Positions 1 through 10,600 of a stretch of DNA of 64,000 nt are shown one piece after another (the stretch's first letter is position 1; each line of letters begins with the position of its first letter). Source of the stretch: Chamaea fasciata (Eukaryota > Chordata > Aves > Passeriformes > Sylviidae). The position numbers were made by a program, and so were the translations under genes. Location: the NCBI GenBank assembly GCA_029207755.1, contig JARCOQ010000071.1:248001-312000 (forward strand), given 5' to 3'. The notes under the pieces were generated by a model that was not told the origin of the DNA, did no database searches, and was given only the letters and a program-made list of their open reading frames with translations.

Positions 1-42
1 GTAAACTTCCTTTGTTCAACATCCTATTTTTTGTCTCTACAG

Positions 43-2780
43 ATAATTTGATCTTTAGAGCTGATGTGAAAAACACTCAGAATGGAAGGCAAGCTCCCAT
101 GTCTCCTTGTGCTGGTAGGAGCAATCATGACTGCCCAGTGCCAGGTAAGAGGCTAATGCATCAAATAATTCTCTCGCCATCTTCCTGTATTTTCAGCAGC
201 ATTTCTTTGCCATTGGCTGCAGCTGTCTGCATCAGACAGAATGAGAATCTGCTTAGCTCACTACAAACCAGAGGAAGAAAAATGTTACAAAGTGGTCTAT
301 CATTGTGGATGTGTTATGTGTTATCCTGGCTCGTTTTCATTTCAAGACTTGCAAGTAAACAAGTCTTCTCCGAGTATTCTTGGTGTATCTGTTCACTGTC
401 ACCTTTCACTGTTAATAAGAACTCCATTGTAACCAGCCTTCCGTTTTCTATGGTCATCATCTTCATCACTATTCTCACTTAAAACTGCACGTCAGTGGTT
501 CCCTTGTCCCCTCACTTTAAGCCTCACACCACACACAGCTTGAGTAAATGCTACACAATTCCAGAACGTTTACTCCCTTTCTCAAAAAATTGCTATCCCA
601 CCTTTCCTCCTTCTTATCTTCTTTCTCTTGTGGCCTAATCAAAGAAGCTTTCTAAATTGGTTTCCTCCATTAAACTTTATCCAAAATATTTCATTTAACT
701 GGCTGCAAGAGACATATCTCTTAAAGATAATCAAGCTACAAAGTCTCATGGGGAAACTGCATGTCAGTGAGCAAAAGTAACTGCTTGTTGACTGTACCTA
801 CCTTGGAAATTATTTGCTTGAACCTCCTTCAAATAGCAGAAAGCTGGCAAGCTTTAGTTAGCATTTGCAACGCCCCAAGAACACATAATGACTTCACACA
901 CAATGTGAGTACAGCATATCCCAAATTCACCTCACTCAGATGACAAGCAATCATCTGGTAATCTGTGGAACAAAATGATTTACAATTCTTAGGAACCCAT
1001 ACTGAGGTACTAGAGGCACTTTTCACTGTACTGTCTGACAAGAGGGCAGACAATTCCTCAGAGCTTCCTGATTTACATGCCCTTAAGAAAAGGACTGACT
1101 CTTTGAAGGTACTTGTTCTCTCATCTTTTTTAAGAGAGCAGTTACTCACAGAATTAACCTTCTTTGCTTGCAGGGCTTACACATGCGTTTCAAACGAGGA
1201 GCCAGATCTAGAGGTAAGCCAGGCTAACTAAAACCATGTTAGCTGGAGCATTATGAACATGGGAGGGGAAAGCAAATCATGCTGAGGAAACAGAGCCTGA
1301 GAGCTTTTTGTCATGGTTATGTGGATGAGAGATTCAGAAGGCAAAATACCAGCGCATTAATACCATCCACAACAAAGTTTTCCCCTCCCTCTGCTCTTCT
1401 TGAAAGAAAGAGAGACGAGTCAATAGTGGAACAGTACATTTGGCAGCACAGCAGCGAGAGAGATGGGACCGTTGTGGTCGGAGAAGGAAAAAGGGCAACC
1501 CATTAGACAGATGCTCCCATCACAGATGCTTTTCTCCTGGAAATAGAAGGGAGTCCTTTTGCTCAGCCAGGTCTTTTCCCTGAACTAAAAGAGCATTTCC
1601 TTTCTCCGATTACAGCCATTTGCACAGATAATTCATCTGCAGAAATTTACCAATACAGGGGGACCTGGCTGAGGCTTTCAGGGAGCAGAATCGAATACTG
1701 TAGGTGTGACAGTGGTCGGAGTCACTGCCACACTGCGCCTGTCAGAGGTAAGTATGACAAAGAAAAAGGAAACGGTGAGAGCTTGTCCATCTAATCATCC
1801 ACTGTCAGGGCCAGAGTTACTGCACAGAAAATTTGTCTGGGAATAGAAGAGGATAGAAAAGAAAATACCAGTATACACTGTCATGGGCGGGACTAAGTGG
1901 GAGTGGGCATGGAGCTGAGAAAGTCTGATAGAATATGTGAAGAGAATGAAACAGAGAAAAAAATTGAAGCGCTACACAAAAAGGCTGTAAGCACATGGCA
2001 ATAACAGGTGGGTAGGGAAAAACAGAACAGACTAAAAGAGACTGACAGGAAAATGAAAGGTGTGTATACATTTCCAGCTTCTTGCTTCTGTGAAATCTAA
2101 CAGTATTTCCTGGCTTTTGCTTATTCCACAGCCTGCACCAGAAATAAATGCCACAATGGGGGCCAGTGTTCACAGGCATATTATTCCCCACAGCTCTTCA
2201 TCTGCCAGTGCCACCAAGGTTTCTCAGGGAAGCAGTGTGAAATAGGTGAGTATACCGCATCAACTGCTGTGAACAATGCTGTTGGGGTTAGCTGTGCAGT
2301 ACACAAGGATGAGATACCCAGAAGCTCCTGCTGTAGGCTAGGCTCTCTAGTAAGTTGTCTTTTTTTATTCTAAAGCTAATACTACAAAGAACTTTTAAGC
2401 ACATCTTGGTTGTTCTAGGTGTCTCTTAATAAAACTCTAAATTTTGTAACTGAAGACCTTCATATACACTTACAGACTGCCTGACAGGGCATTTTCACTG
2501 ACTTACTAGACAAGACATTTGAGAGCCAAGTTTAAACAGAGCAGAGACTGGGGAAACTGTCAGGGAAAAGAATTGGTATGCTGTCCTTAGATTTTCACAT
2601 CTTACCTTTTTTTCAGATACTGAAGTTAAATGCTACAAAGACACTGGAGTAACATATAGGGGTATCTGGAGCACGGCAGAGAGTGGAACTGAATGTTTAA
2701 ATTGGAATAGCAATGGCCTGGTGGACTGGTTCTCTCCACAAACAGAGAAGCTTCTGCAGCACGGAAAGTGCTTCTCTTAG
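43..2780 (+). pseudogene. PLAT: Tissue plasminogen activator (PLAT) 5' fragment, truncated
   Basis: Five exons of a tissue-plasminogen-activator-like gene are visible with consensus splice sites. Exon at 43-144 holds the ATG (82) and a 21-residue signal peptide ending at GTAAGA. Exon 1174-1213 is the short propeptide (GLHMRFKRGARSR), ending in the basic RGAR motif typical of tPA. Exon 1616-1747 encodes the fibronectin type I finger (Cys pairs, CRCDSG). Exon 2132-2245 encodes the EGF module (CHNGGQC...CQCHQGFSG). Exon from 2617 starts kringle 1 (CYKDTGVTYRGIWSTAESG). Phases agree throughout. Homology to the family stops near 2717, and the frame runs into the 146-bp tandem repeat and a TAG at 2778. 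The rest of kringle 1, kringle 2 and the serine protease domain are not found downstream. tPA is a secreted protease that activates plasminogen, but this copy could encode no catalytic domain. It is either a truncated duplicate or a gene cut by rearrangement or misassembly. Confidence 0.85.
145..1173. other. PLAT intron after the signal-peptide exon
   Basis: Intronic sequence, AT-rich, between the signal-peptide and propeptide exons. Short open frames on both strands lack codon bias or motifs. I see no repeat or RNA gene in it. Confidence 0.6.
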
Positions 2781-2965
2781 CCTGGGAAGCGAGAAAGCGC
2801 CTGTTCTCTGCGCCAAGTGCAGTCAGTGGTTCAACGCTGCAGGCAGGCTGGGAACAGCGCTAGGTGCCGTTTCTGAGCTCTCCACAAGCAGAGAAGCTTC
2901 TGCGGCACGGAAAGTGCGTCTCCTAGCCTGGGAAGCGAGAAAGCGCCTGCTCGCCGCGACTAGTA
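2732..2965. repeat. 146-bp tandem repeat replacing kringle 1
   Basis: Two copies of a unit beginning CTCTCCACAA start at 2732 and 2878, a 146-bp period; the second is partial. Shared landmarks are AGAGAAGCTTCTGC, CACGGAAAGTGC and GCCTGGGAAGCGAGAAAGCG. The unit is GC-rich, unlike the AT-rich PLAT introns. It begins where PLAT homology ends. Origin unknown. Confidence 0.8.
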
Positions 2966-3827
2966 ACTAATAACTAGGACTAGTTCCATTGACGCATGCC
3001 ACACGAGTTTCTTCACCTTACATAGCTTTCATTTCTACTTATGAATGCAATTGACTTTCCCTGCTGTTACTAGTTTTCCTCAGATTTTTAGTCCAGAGGG
3101 ACTTTTATCCAAAAGGTCCAGGGACAAATAAGCACCAGAGTTTAACTTAACTGTGTTTTCATTCATTTCCACTGTGCTTAAAATTCAAGACTTAAATAAA
3201 ACTGAAAACACTCCTTCTGCAGTATCCTATACGTAGAATTTGAAAGTTTAAGTAAACTTTAGCATTCCAAGTAACAAGAATTTCCTGTGATCCCCATTTT
3301 AATGATGGAGAAGTGGAGCCTCCTCACAATTTCACAGGAGAGCTGGCAAAACCAGGAATGGGTGTCATAATTTCGATCTTTAACCACAGGCATATATTAT
3401 TTGCTAGATAATATTTTTCTTACGTTATCTCTGAATTCTGCACATCGTACCGCTCAATGCTGTTCTGATTAGTAAGACGAGCTGCTTTTCAACCTACTTT
3501 GTAACTCTATTTGCCTGAGCTCCCTCCTCTTACTGCATTCTTATGGTGCAAATGGTGTAAGTCGTTAACTTTCTATTACTGTATTCTGTCTCAGTTGTGC
3601 TTTTGATGATTACTTGCATCGTGCACTGGGAACGTGTGGGCACGAGGAACTGTGTGGTCTCCGTACTATGGCTGCCTCTGCTTACTGACATCTCTTGACA
3701 GACAGTTTTTCTGGCTGGAAGCTTTGATTCTCAAATAATATGCTAATAGTTAATTATGCTGTCTTCTGATTGTGATGGAACGTGAACAACTGTATTAATA
3801 ACTAAAATGGGCTTTTTCTTCTCCATG
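2966..3827. other. AT-rich spacer, no gene seen
   Basis: AT-rich sequence between the broken PLAT exon and the LTR. No further PLAT exon, no long coding frame and no recognisable repeat. Confidence 0.6.
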
Positions 3828-4349
3828 TGTAGTGGTTTGGAAGCAAAACAAATGAGAGGCTCCAAGTCAGAGATACAATTTAATAGGAAAAAAAAAAGGA
3901 AAGAAAGTAAACTAAAATAGATGCAATAATACAAAAGACCACTGACAGAGTCAGAATACAACCTGAGCGGAGTGATGGAAGCAGTCCAGATGAGGTGGTC
4001 TTCCTGAAGCAGTGATCCTGTAGAAAGGTCTGGTAGCTCGGATCTTCTGGGAATCCAGTGGGTAAGCGCCCCTCTGGTGTTCAGAGTCTCAGCTTATATC
4101 CAGGCTGGAATGCTTGGTTCCTCCCTCTGGGCGGAGCATCTCACAATGGGATGGTGAGTCATGTGATAAGGCCTGATGGGCCCATTAACAGTAGGTAGTC
4201 CAGGAGGGGGTTATCTGTGAGCTGTGCAGCAAAGGTGCTGATGGCCCATTAACAGAAGATAAGCCAGAGTGGAGGAGGCAGGGAGCACTGCCTCACCTGG
4301 TTTCAGCAGTTCATGAAGATGGTGATAAAATATACTTCAACCCAGGACA
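3828..4349 (-). mobile_element. Solo LTR (family 1), minus strand
   Basis: About 520 bp, inverted copy of the element at 18208-18725. On the minus strand it starts TGTCCTGGGTTGAAG and ends CCACTACA, the TG...CA form of a retroviral LTR. It carries a TATA-like GGATATAAGC motif and an ATTAAA-type poly(A) signal. Flanking tetramers (CATG, AATT) do not match, so no target-site duplication is visible. No primer-binding site or internal region adjoins it. Confidence 0.8.
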
Positions 4350-5944
4350 AATTTTTAAAGCCCCAAAATCCCCAAAATTCACCCCAAAAATTCTACCCAA
4401 AATCCCCAAAATTCACCCCAAAATTCCCACTAAAATTGGGATTTTCAGAGCCCCAAAATCCCCCCAAAAAACCCCAAAATTCCCACCCCAAATCCCCCCA
4501 AAAAACCTCAAAATTCCGACTAAAAATTGGAACTTTTAGAGCCCCCAAATCCCCCAAAATTCACCCAAAATGCCCCAAAAATGACCCCAAAAATTCCCAT
4601 TAAAAATCGGGATTTCAGAGCCCCAAAGTCCCAGGAAATGACCCCAAAATTCCGACTGAAAAAATGGGATTTTTAGAAGCCCCAAAATCTCCCAAGTTCA
4701 CCCCAAAATTCCCACCCCAAATTCCCCCAAAACCCCCTAAAATTCCCACTAAAATTGGGATTTTTAGAGCCTCAAAAATCCCAAAAATTCACCCAAAAAT
4801 TGGAATTTTTAAAATCCCAAAACCCCCAAAATTCCCCCCCAAAAACTGGAATTTTTAGAGCCCCAAAAATCCCCAAAATTCACCCCAGAATTTCCACCCA
4901 AAATCCCAGAACATGACCCCAAAATCCCGACTGAAAACTGAGATTTTTTAAGCTTCAAAATCCCCTAAATTCACCCCAAAATTCCACCTAAAATCCCTCA
5001 AAAAACCCCAAAATTCCCACTAAAAATTGGGATTTTTAGTTCCCCAAAATCCAAAAAAATTCACCCCAAAATTTCCCCCCAAAATGCCAAAAATCACCCC
5101 AAAATTCCCACTAAAAATAGGAACTTTTAGAGCCCCACAATCCCCCAAAATTCACCCAAAATGCCCCTAAAATGACCCCCAAAATTCCCACTAAAAATCG
5201 TGATTTCAGAGCCCCAAAATCCCAGAACATGACTCCAAAATCCCGACTGAAAACTGAGATTTTTTTAAGCCCCAAAATCCCCCAAATTCACCCCAAAATT
5301 CCCACCCAAAATCCCCCAAAATTCTCACTAAAATTGAAATTTTTAGAGCCCAAAAATCCCCAAAATTCACCCCAAAATTTCCTGCTGAAAGTGGGAATTT
5401 TTAAAGTCCCAAAATCCCCTAAATTCATTTCAAAATTCCCACTAAAAATTGGAACTTTTAGAGCCACAAAATCCCCCAAAATTCACCCAAAATGCCTCAA
5501 AAATTACCCCAAAAATTCCCATTAAAAATCGGGATTTCAGAGCCCCAAAATCCCAAAAAATGACCCCAAAATTCTGATTGAAAAATGGGATTTTTGAAGC
5601 CCCAAAATTACCCAAATTCACCCCATAATTCCCACCCAAAATCCCCCAAAATTCCCACTAAAATTGAGATTTTTGGAGCCCCCAAATCCCCAAAAATGAC
5701 CCCAAAATTCCCACTAAAAATTGGAATTTTTAGTTCCCCAAAATCCCCAAAATTCACCCAAAATTTGGAATTTTTGAAGTCCCAAAACCCCCAAAATTCA
5801 CCCCAAAATTCCCACTAAAAATTTGGATTTTTAAAGCCCCAAAATCCCCCGAATTCACCCAAAATTCCGACTGAAAATTTGGATTTTTGATGCCCCAAAA
5901 TCCCCAAAATTCTCCCCAAAAATCCCAAAAAACCCCCAAACCCC
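4350..5944. repeat. C4A4-type satellite with higher-order structure
   Basis: Array of CCCCAAAATCC / AAAATTCACCCC / AAAATTGGGATTTTTAGAG blocks. Subunits of about 44-90 bp recur in an order repeated around 4527-4666, 5117-5257 and 5447-5587, which implies higher-order units of roughly 590 and 330 bp. The many Pro/Lys/Phe open frames on both strands are by-products of the repeat. The minus strand is G4T4-rich. Confidence 0.85.
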
Positions 5945-6146
5945 CTCCCAGAACAAACCAGTAAAGAAAAACCCCAAACCAGTATAAACCAGTACAAACC
6001 AGTCACCCCAAATCCCTTCCCAGTTCATCCCACTTCATCTCAGTGACCCCTAAACCCCCTCCCAGTACAAACCAGTAAGGAAAACCCCCAAACCAGTATA
6101 ACCCAGTACAAACCAGTATAAACCAGTAACTTCCAGTATCCCCCAG
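5945..6146. repeat. CCAGTA/TACTGG minisatellite, left part
   Basis: Short repeats of the type ACCAGTATAAACCAGTACAAACC. This is the reverse complement of the TACTGGTTTATACTGG motif that makes up the array to the right of 6240, so the motif occurs in opposite orientations on either side of the exon-like island at 6147-6223. Confidence 0.75.
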
Positions 6147-6223
6147 CGCCGGGCCCTGGCCCTGAGCCGCTCCCTGGAGGCCGCTGAGCGTCAAGAGATC
6201 CCAGTTCAAACCAGTACGGACAG
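6147..6223 (+). other. Exon-like island, unassigned
   Basis: A GC-rich unique stretch with a good acceptor (CCCCCAG before 6147) and donor (ACAG/GTGAGG at 6223). It is open in the frame beginning RRALALSRSLEAAERQEIP. It stands out from minisatellites on both sides, and the Ala/Leu-rich amphipathic helix looks coding. I cannot assign a family. Together with the island at 9029-9093 it may be a remnant of a microchromosome-type gene with repeat-filled introns. Confidence 0.3.
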
Positions 6224-6239
6224 GTGAGGGCACTGTGAC

Positions 6240-6535
6240 GGGGACTGGGGGGCATTGGTTTATACTGGGATGAACTGGGAGTGGGTTTGGGGGTCACTGG
6301 TTTATACTGGGATGAACTAGGAGTGGGTTTGGGGTCACTGGTTTATACTGGGATGAACTGGGAGTGGGTTTGGGGTCACTGGTTTATACTGGGATGAACT
6401 GGGAGTGGGTTTGGGGTCACTGGTTTATACTGGGATGGACTGGGAGTGGGCTTGGGGTCACTGGTTTATACTAGGATGAACTGGGAGTGGGTTTGGGGGT
6501 TACTGGTTTATACTGGTTTAAACTGGTTTCGGGAT
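6240..6535. repeat. ~41-bp minisatellite (TGGTTTATACTGGGATGAAC)
   Basis: About seven tandem copies of TGGTTTATACTGGGATGAAC followed by TGGGAGTGGGTTTGGGGTCAC, spaced about 41 bp from 6255 to 6502. Copies differ by few bases. Confidence 0.9.
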
Positions 6536-6589
6536 TTCTGGGCGTGGTGTTACCTTTGCCCCTCCCCCCACAGGTGAACCGACCACGCC

Positions 6590-6912
6590 CCTCGTCAGGC
6601 CACACCCCCTTCCCTTATATGGAGCTACAAGGGCGGGACAAACTGGGCGGGGCCTGGGGGTTACTGGGCTGTACTGGGAGGGAGTGGGAGGGGCCAACGC
6701 GGCTCTGACCCCGCCCACCTCGCCGATATGCAAATTTATGTAAATGAGAGCACAAATAAACGCGAATGACGTCACTGACCACGGGGACTGGCAGTTACTG
6801 GTTTGTACTGGGAGGGGCCTGGGCGTGGCTCAGACCCCGCCCACCTCACTGTCGTGCCAGCCTTATGTAAATTTATGCAAATGAGAGGTGAAATAAACGC
6901 GGGTGACTTCAT
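6590..6912. repeat. Duplicated GC box/octamer/AATAAA unit
   Basis: Two diverged units at about 6690-6780 and 6825-6912. Each has CCCCGCCCACCTC, then ATGCAAAT or ATGTAAAT octamer-like motifs, then AATAAACGCG, then TGACGTCA (a full CRE in unit 1) or TGACTTCA. The AATAAA could be a poly(A) signal of a lost gene end, or the whole could be a tandem regulatory-type repeat. Function is not demonstrable from sequence. Confidence 0.5.
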
Positions 6913-6929
6913 TTGTACGCCGAGGAGCA

Positions 6930-7264
6930 AAGCGGCGCCGGGGGAATGATGGGATACACCGAGGCACAGAGCGCCGCAGGGCATGACGGGATACACCGAG
7001 GCGCAGAGCGGCGCTGCGGGGCATGACGGGATACACCGAGGCACAAAGCAGCGTGGGGCATGATGGGATACACCGAGGCGCAAAGTGGCGCGGGGCATGA
7101 CGGGATACACCGAGGCGCAAGGCGGCGCGGGGCATGACGGGATACACCGAGGCGCAAAGTGGCACTGCAGGGCATGACGGGATACACCGAGGCGCAAAGT
7201 GGCACTGCAGGGCATGACGGGATACACCGAGGTGCAAAGCGGCACCGCAGCGCATGACGGGATA
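6930..7264. repeat. ~40-bp minisatellite (GGGATACACCGAGG)
   Basis: About eight tandem copies of GCATGACGGGATACACCGAGG with a variable tail (CGCAAAGTGGCACTGCAG), spaced 37-45 bp. The long minus-strand frames across it (SRHAL/CIPSC repeats) come from the repeat in all three frames and are not called as genes. Confidence 0.9.
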
Positions 7265-8218
7265 CACCGAGGCCCCAAATGACCCCAAAATTGTCCCGAA
7301 TTTCCCCCCAAAAAAATCCGCCCCAAATTTCCCCAAAAATCCCCAAAATTCCCCTCAAATTTCCCCAAAATGTAAAAAAATTCCCAAAATTTCCTCAAAA
7401 GTCACAAATAATCCCCAAATTTTACCAAAATCCCCCCAAAATTTCTTCAAAAATCCCCCAAAATTCTTCAAAATTCCACAAATATCTGCCCCAAAATTGT
7501 CCCCAAATCCCCCCAAAATCGACCAAAATTGTCCCGAAATTCCCCCCAAAAACAGCCCACAAAAATTCCCAAAATTTCCTCAAAAATTCCCCAAATTTTA
7601 CCAAAATCCAAAAAAATTTCCCAAAATTTTGTCAAAAATCCCCCCAAATTCCCCAAAATTCTCAAAATTTTTTCAAAAATCCTCCAAATTCTCCCAAATT
7701 TCACCAAAATCTAAATAAAATCCCAAAATTTCTGCAAAAATCACAAAAATCCCCAAAAATTCCCAAAATTTCCCCCCCAAATCACCCAAAATTTCCCCCG
7801 ATATGACCCAAAATGGTCCAAAAATTCCCAGGATTTCACCATTCCTTCTTTGAATTCCTCCGAATCCCCCGGATTTCCCCCTAAAATTCCCAAATTATCC
7901 CAAAATTCCCCCAAATAACCCCGAAATTTCCAGAAAAAAACCCCAAATTTTCCCCCAAAAGTCCCAATTTTTTTCCCAAATTCCTCCCAAAATCCCCCAA
8001 AATTTCCCCCCAAATCCCCTGAATTTTCCCAAATCCCCAAAATTCCCCCAATTTTTTCCAAATTACCCAAATTTTCCCCCAAATTCTCCCGAATTTCTCA
8101 AAAAATTCCCCCAAATTTGCCCCAAAATGACCCCAAATCATCAAAATTCTCCCAAAATTCCTTCAAAACTCTCCAAAATTTCCCCAAATTTTCCCAAAAT
8201 CCGCCAAATTCTCTCCCT
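7265..8218. repeat. C-rich CCCCAAAATT low-complexity block
   Basis: Nearly continuous AATTTCCCCAAAATCCCC-type sequence with C and A on the plus strand. It lacks the clear period of the 4.35 kb array. The minus strand is G-rich with runs able to form G-quadruplexes. Confidence 0.85.
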
Positions 8219-8928
8219 GCAGAGCGCCCACTGGTGGCCCTCGAGGTTGGAAAGTTTTGGGGGAAAAAACCCGAAATTTGGGGTGAAAATTTGAGAATTT
8301 GGGGGAAATTTGGGATTTTTGGGGTCGTTTTTAGGGGAATTCTGGGGGGAAAATGGAGGATTTGGAAAATCTGGGAGAATTTTGGGGAAATTTTGGGAGA
8401 TTTGGGGTGAAAATTGGGAATTTGGGGATTTTGGGGGGAATTTTTAGGTGATTTTGGGGGAAAATCGGGAAAATTTTGGGATTTTTTGATGGTTTGGGGT
8501 CGTTTTTAAGGGGATTTTTGGGGAAAATTTGGGAGAAAGCCCCCAAAATTTGGGAAAATTGGGAAAAAAAATGGGAACATTTGGGGGGATTTGAAAGATT
8601 TGGGAATTTTTGTGGAAAAATTTGGGGAATTTTGGGGGAATTTTTTGAGGATTCTGTGGGAAACTTTCAGAATATTATAAAAAATTGGGAAAAATTGAGA
8701 AAAATGGGGAAAAATTGGGAAAAAATTGGGAAAAATGGGAAAAAATTGGGAAAAATGGGGAAAAATTGGGAAAAAATTGGGAAAAAATTGGGAAAAATGG
8801 GGGAAAATGGGGGAAAATATTGGGATTTTTTTCGAGGAAAAAAATTGGAATTTTTTGGGGGGGAAATTTGGAGTTTTTGGGAAATTTGGGGATTTTTGTG
8901 GGAATTTTGAGGGATCCCCGCTCTGCCC
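8219..8928. repeat. G-rich GGGGAAAATTTGGG low-complexity block
   Basis: After a short unique stretch (about 8215-8260, CTGCAGAGCGCCCACTGGTGG) the composition flips and the plus strand is G-rich (GGGAATTTTGGGG, then GGGAAAAATT repeats from about 8680 to 8815). The block is roughly the reverse complement of the preceding one, so the two can pair as a long imperfect inverted repeat. Confidence 0.8.
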
Positions 8929-9028
8929 CATAGATCCCGAATCCCAAACCCCGCCCCACAGATCCCATCCCCGCCCCCCAGATGGCTCCTGCCCCACAGA
9001 TTGTCCCGCCCCCGTCTCTGCCCCACAG

Positions 9029-9093
9029 GAGCCGCTGGAGCCGCCCCACAGGATCCGGCGCCCCCCGAGTGACCTCCTGAGCAACCCCTGCCA
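9029..9093 (+). other. Second exon-like island, unassigned
   Basis: GC-rich unique stretch between CCCCACAG and G/GTGAGCC. It is open as EPLEPPHRIRRPPSDLLSN in the frame that continues into the flanks. It may belong with the island at 6147-6223. No family recognised. Confidence 0.25.
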
Positions 9094-9104
9094 CGGTGAG
9101 CCCC

Positions 9105-9290
9105 ACGGCTGAGCCCTGACCCACGGATCTGTGACCCACGGCTGAGCCCTGACCCACAGAGCCCTGACCCACGGATCTGTGACCCACGGCTGAGCCCTGA
9201 CCCACAGAGCCCGGACCCACGGATCTGTGACCCACGGCTGAGCCCTGACCCACAGATCCCAGCCCCACAGATCCCTGCCCCACAGATCCC
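9105..9290. repeat. TGACCCACGG minisatellite
   Basis: Three to four copies of a unit of about 50-60 bp built from TGACCCACGGATCTGTGACC and CACGGCTGAGCCCTGACC. It explains the long minus-strand frame with WVTDPWVRA repeats. Confidence 0.85.
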
Positions 9291-9317
9291 TGCCCTGCCA
9301 GGGGCCGGGGCTCAGGC

Positions 9318-9660
9318 CTTGGCCTTTTGGATTCATGGAACACATCCAGGTTTGCTCAGCACCAGAGACACCTTTGCCTTGTCTGTCCCCACCTGTCATC
9401 AGTGCCTGCAGTGATGGAACCTGGGGACACTTTCTCCATTGGGTCTCTCTGTGTGTCCCATTAAAACTGCAAAAAACTTCAGTGTTTTAATTTACCTTTG
9501 AGCTCTTGAGAAGTTTTTGGAACACTCTTTCAGGGACAGAGTTGAATGGAAACACCAAATCCACGGGAGGGTCATTCAAGTCCTTGTGCTGTTTCTGTGC
9601 TGCTGAGCTGGGCCGGGCTCCTGGCACAGAGGCAGCTCCTTGCAACAAAGGAAACTTTTA
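9318..9660. repeat. Dispersed repeat C, copy 1
   Basis: About 340 bp similar in the same orientation to 24600-24935. Shared tracts include CAGTGCCTGCAGT/CACTGCCTGCAGT, CTGGGGACACTTTCTC, GAGCTGGGCCGGGCTCCTGG and CACAGAGGCAGCTCCT. The family is not identified. Two copies 15 kb apart in different contexts indicate an interspersed or segmentally duplicated element. Confidence 0.7.
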
Positions 9661-10059
9661 GAAAGACATTTCTCCTGAGGAGAAATCCTCCTTCAGATGG
9701 GTCACCTGTATTATTTGAAATGTAGACTCAGAGTGAAAGTTTACAGTGGCATAACAACCTTTTCTGTTCCTTTCTCATTAATTGTTAACTCTCTCCTTTT
9801 TGTTTGCTTTGGTTCATTTTGCTTTTAACAGTAGAGAACATCATTCTTACATGGAATAGTAGGTTTTGCACTTAGGCTAATTGATATCTACGCCTATAGA
9901 ACCCATACCTATGGAATATTAAGTTTTAAATACAATACGTACGTTTCATGAGCAAAAAACCACGTTGAACTAAACAAGTGTCCCCCGGCCCCTCCAGGAT
10001 CCCCAACTGTTCCCTCAGCGCCCATTCGCCCGCCCCCAAAGCGTCCCCGGATCCCTTGA
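9661..10059. other. AT-rich spacer
   Basis: No coding signal or recognisable repeat. Confidence 0.5.
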
Positions 10060-10600
10060 ACGCTCCGACCCCACAGATTCCCCTTAGAGCGACTTCAGGG
10101 AATTCATCTCCAATCATCCCCCCTGGCCTCGGAGCCCCTCGGAACACGGTTCTGCGCCTAAAAACTCCTGCCCCGCCCCGCGCCCTAGAGAGCTCGGTGA
10201 CAGCTCCCCAAGCTCCCCGCAAGTGCTCCCGAGCCGTACACGTTCCCCCCGAGGACCTCAAACCGCGGCTCGGACACAAAAGTGTCCCCAAAGCGCCTTC
10301 ACGGAGCCCCAGACGCCGCGTTCGAGCCACTTCCGGGACTACAGCTCCCAGCATGCTCCGCGGCGCACTCGGAGCGCTCCTCCAGCCGTGACTCCATCTC
10401 CCATCATGCCCCGCGCCCCGCCGACAGCCATTGGAGCCGCGCCTCGACCTCCCGTGATGCTCCGCGGCGCCGTTCAACCCTGTTCTACCCGCGCCTACAA
10501 CTCCCATCATCCCCCGCGCCCCAGAGAGTCCCCTCAGAGCCCCCCAGGTGCCCGCCCGGACCCCGAAGGGCCCCGGATTCCCCTCCCTGACCTCCAAGTG
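10060..10600. promoter_or_regulatory. CpG-rich block with tandem ZNF143-like sites
   Basis: GC- and CpG-rich block with four copies of an ACTACA-nnn-CCCAGCATGC-type element at 10338, 10391, about 10443 and 10494 (spacing 51-53 bp), plus a weaker one near 10095. The best copy, ACTACAGCTCCCAGCATGC, closely fits the known ZNF143/THAP11 motif and directly follows an ETS-like ACTTCCGG. A CCAAT box in reverse (ATTGG) lies at about 10430. This composition is typical of housekeeping promoters, but no transcript start or gene is evident on either side. It could be a captured promoter that has become a tandem repeat. Confidence 0.5.

Noticed and set aside
4350..5944. Telomeric DNA (CCCCAAAA resembles ciliate telomeres)
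   Set aside because: Vertebrate telomeres are TTAGGG. The repeat here is interrupted, AT-mixed and interstitial.
6930..7264. CRISPR-like spacing of a repeated motif
   Set aside because: The intervening sequences are themselves similar to one another, so it is a minisatellite; the genome is vertebrate.
6772..7398. 208-codon minus-strand frame with CIPSC/SRHAL repeats
   Set aside because: Product of the ~40-bp minisatellite. Three minus-strand frames are open with related repeats.
8506..9399. 297-codon minus-strand frame (WVTDPWVRA repeats, then Phe/Pro-rich)
   Set aside because: It spans a minisatellite and the G-rich low-complexity block. All frames are open there because of the repeat, and no domain is present.
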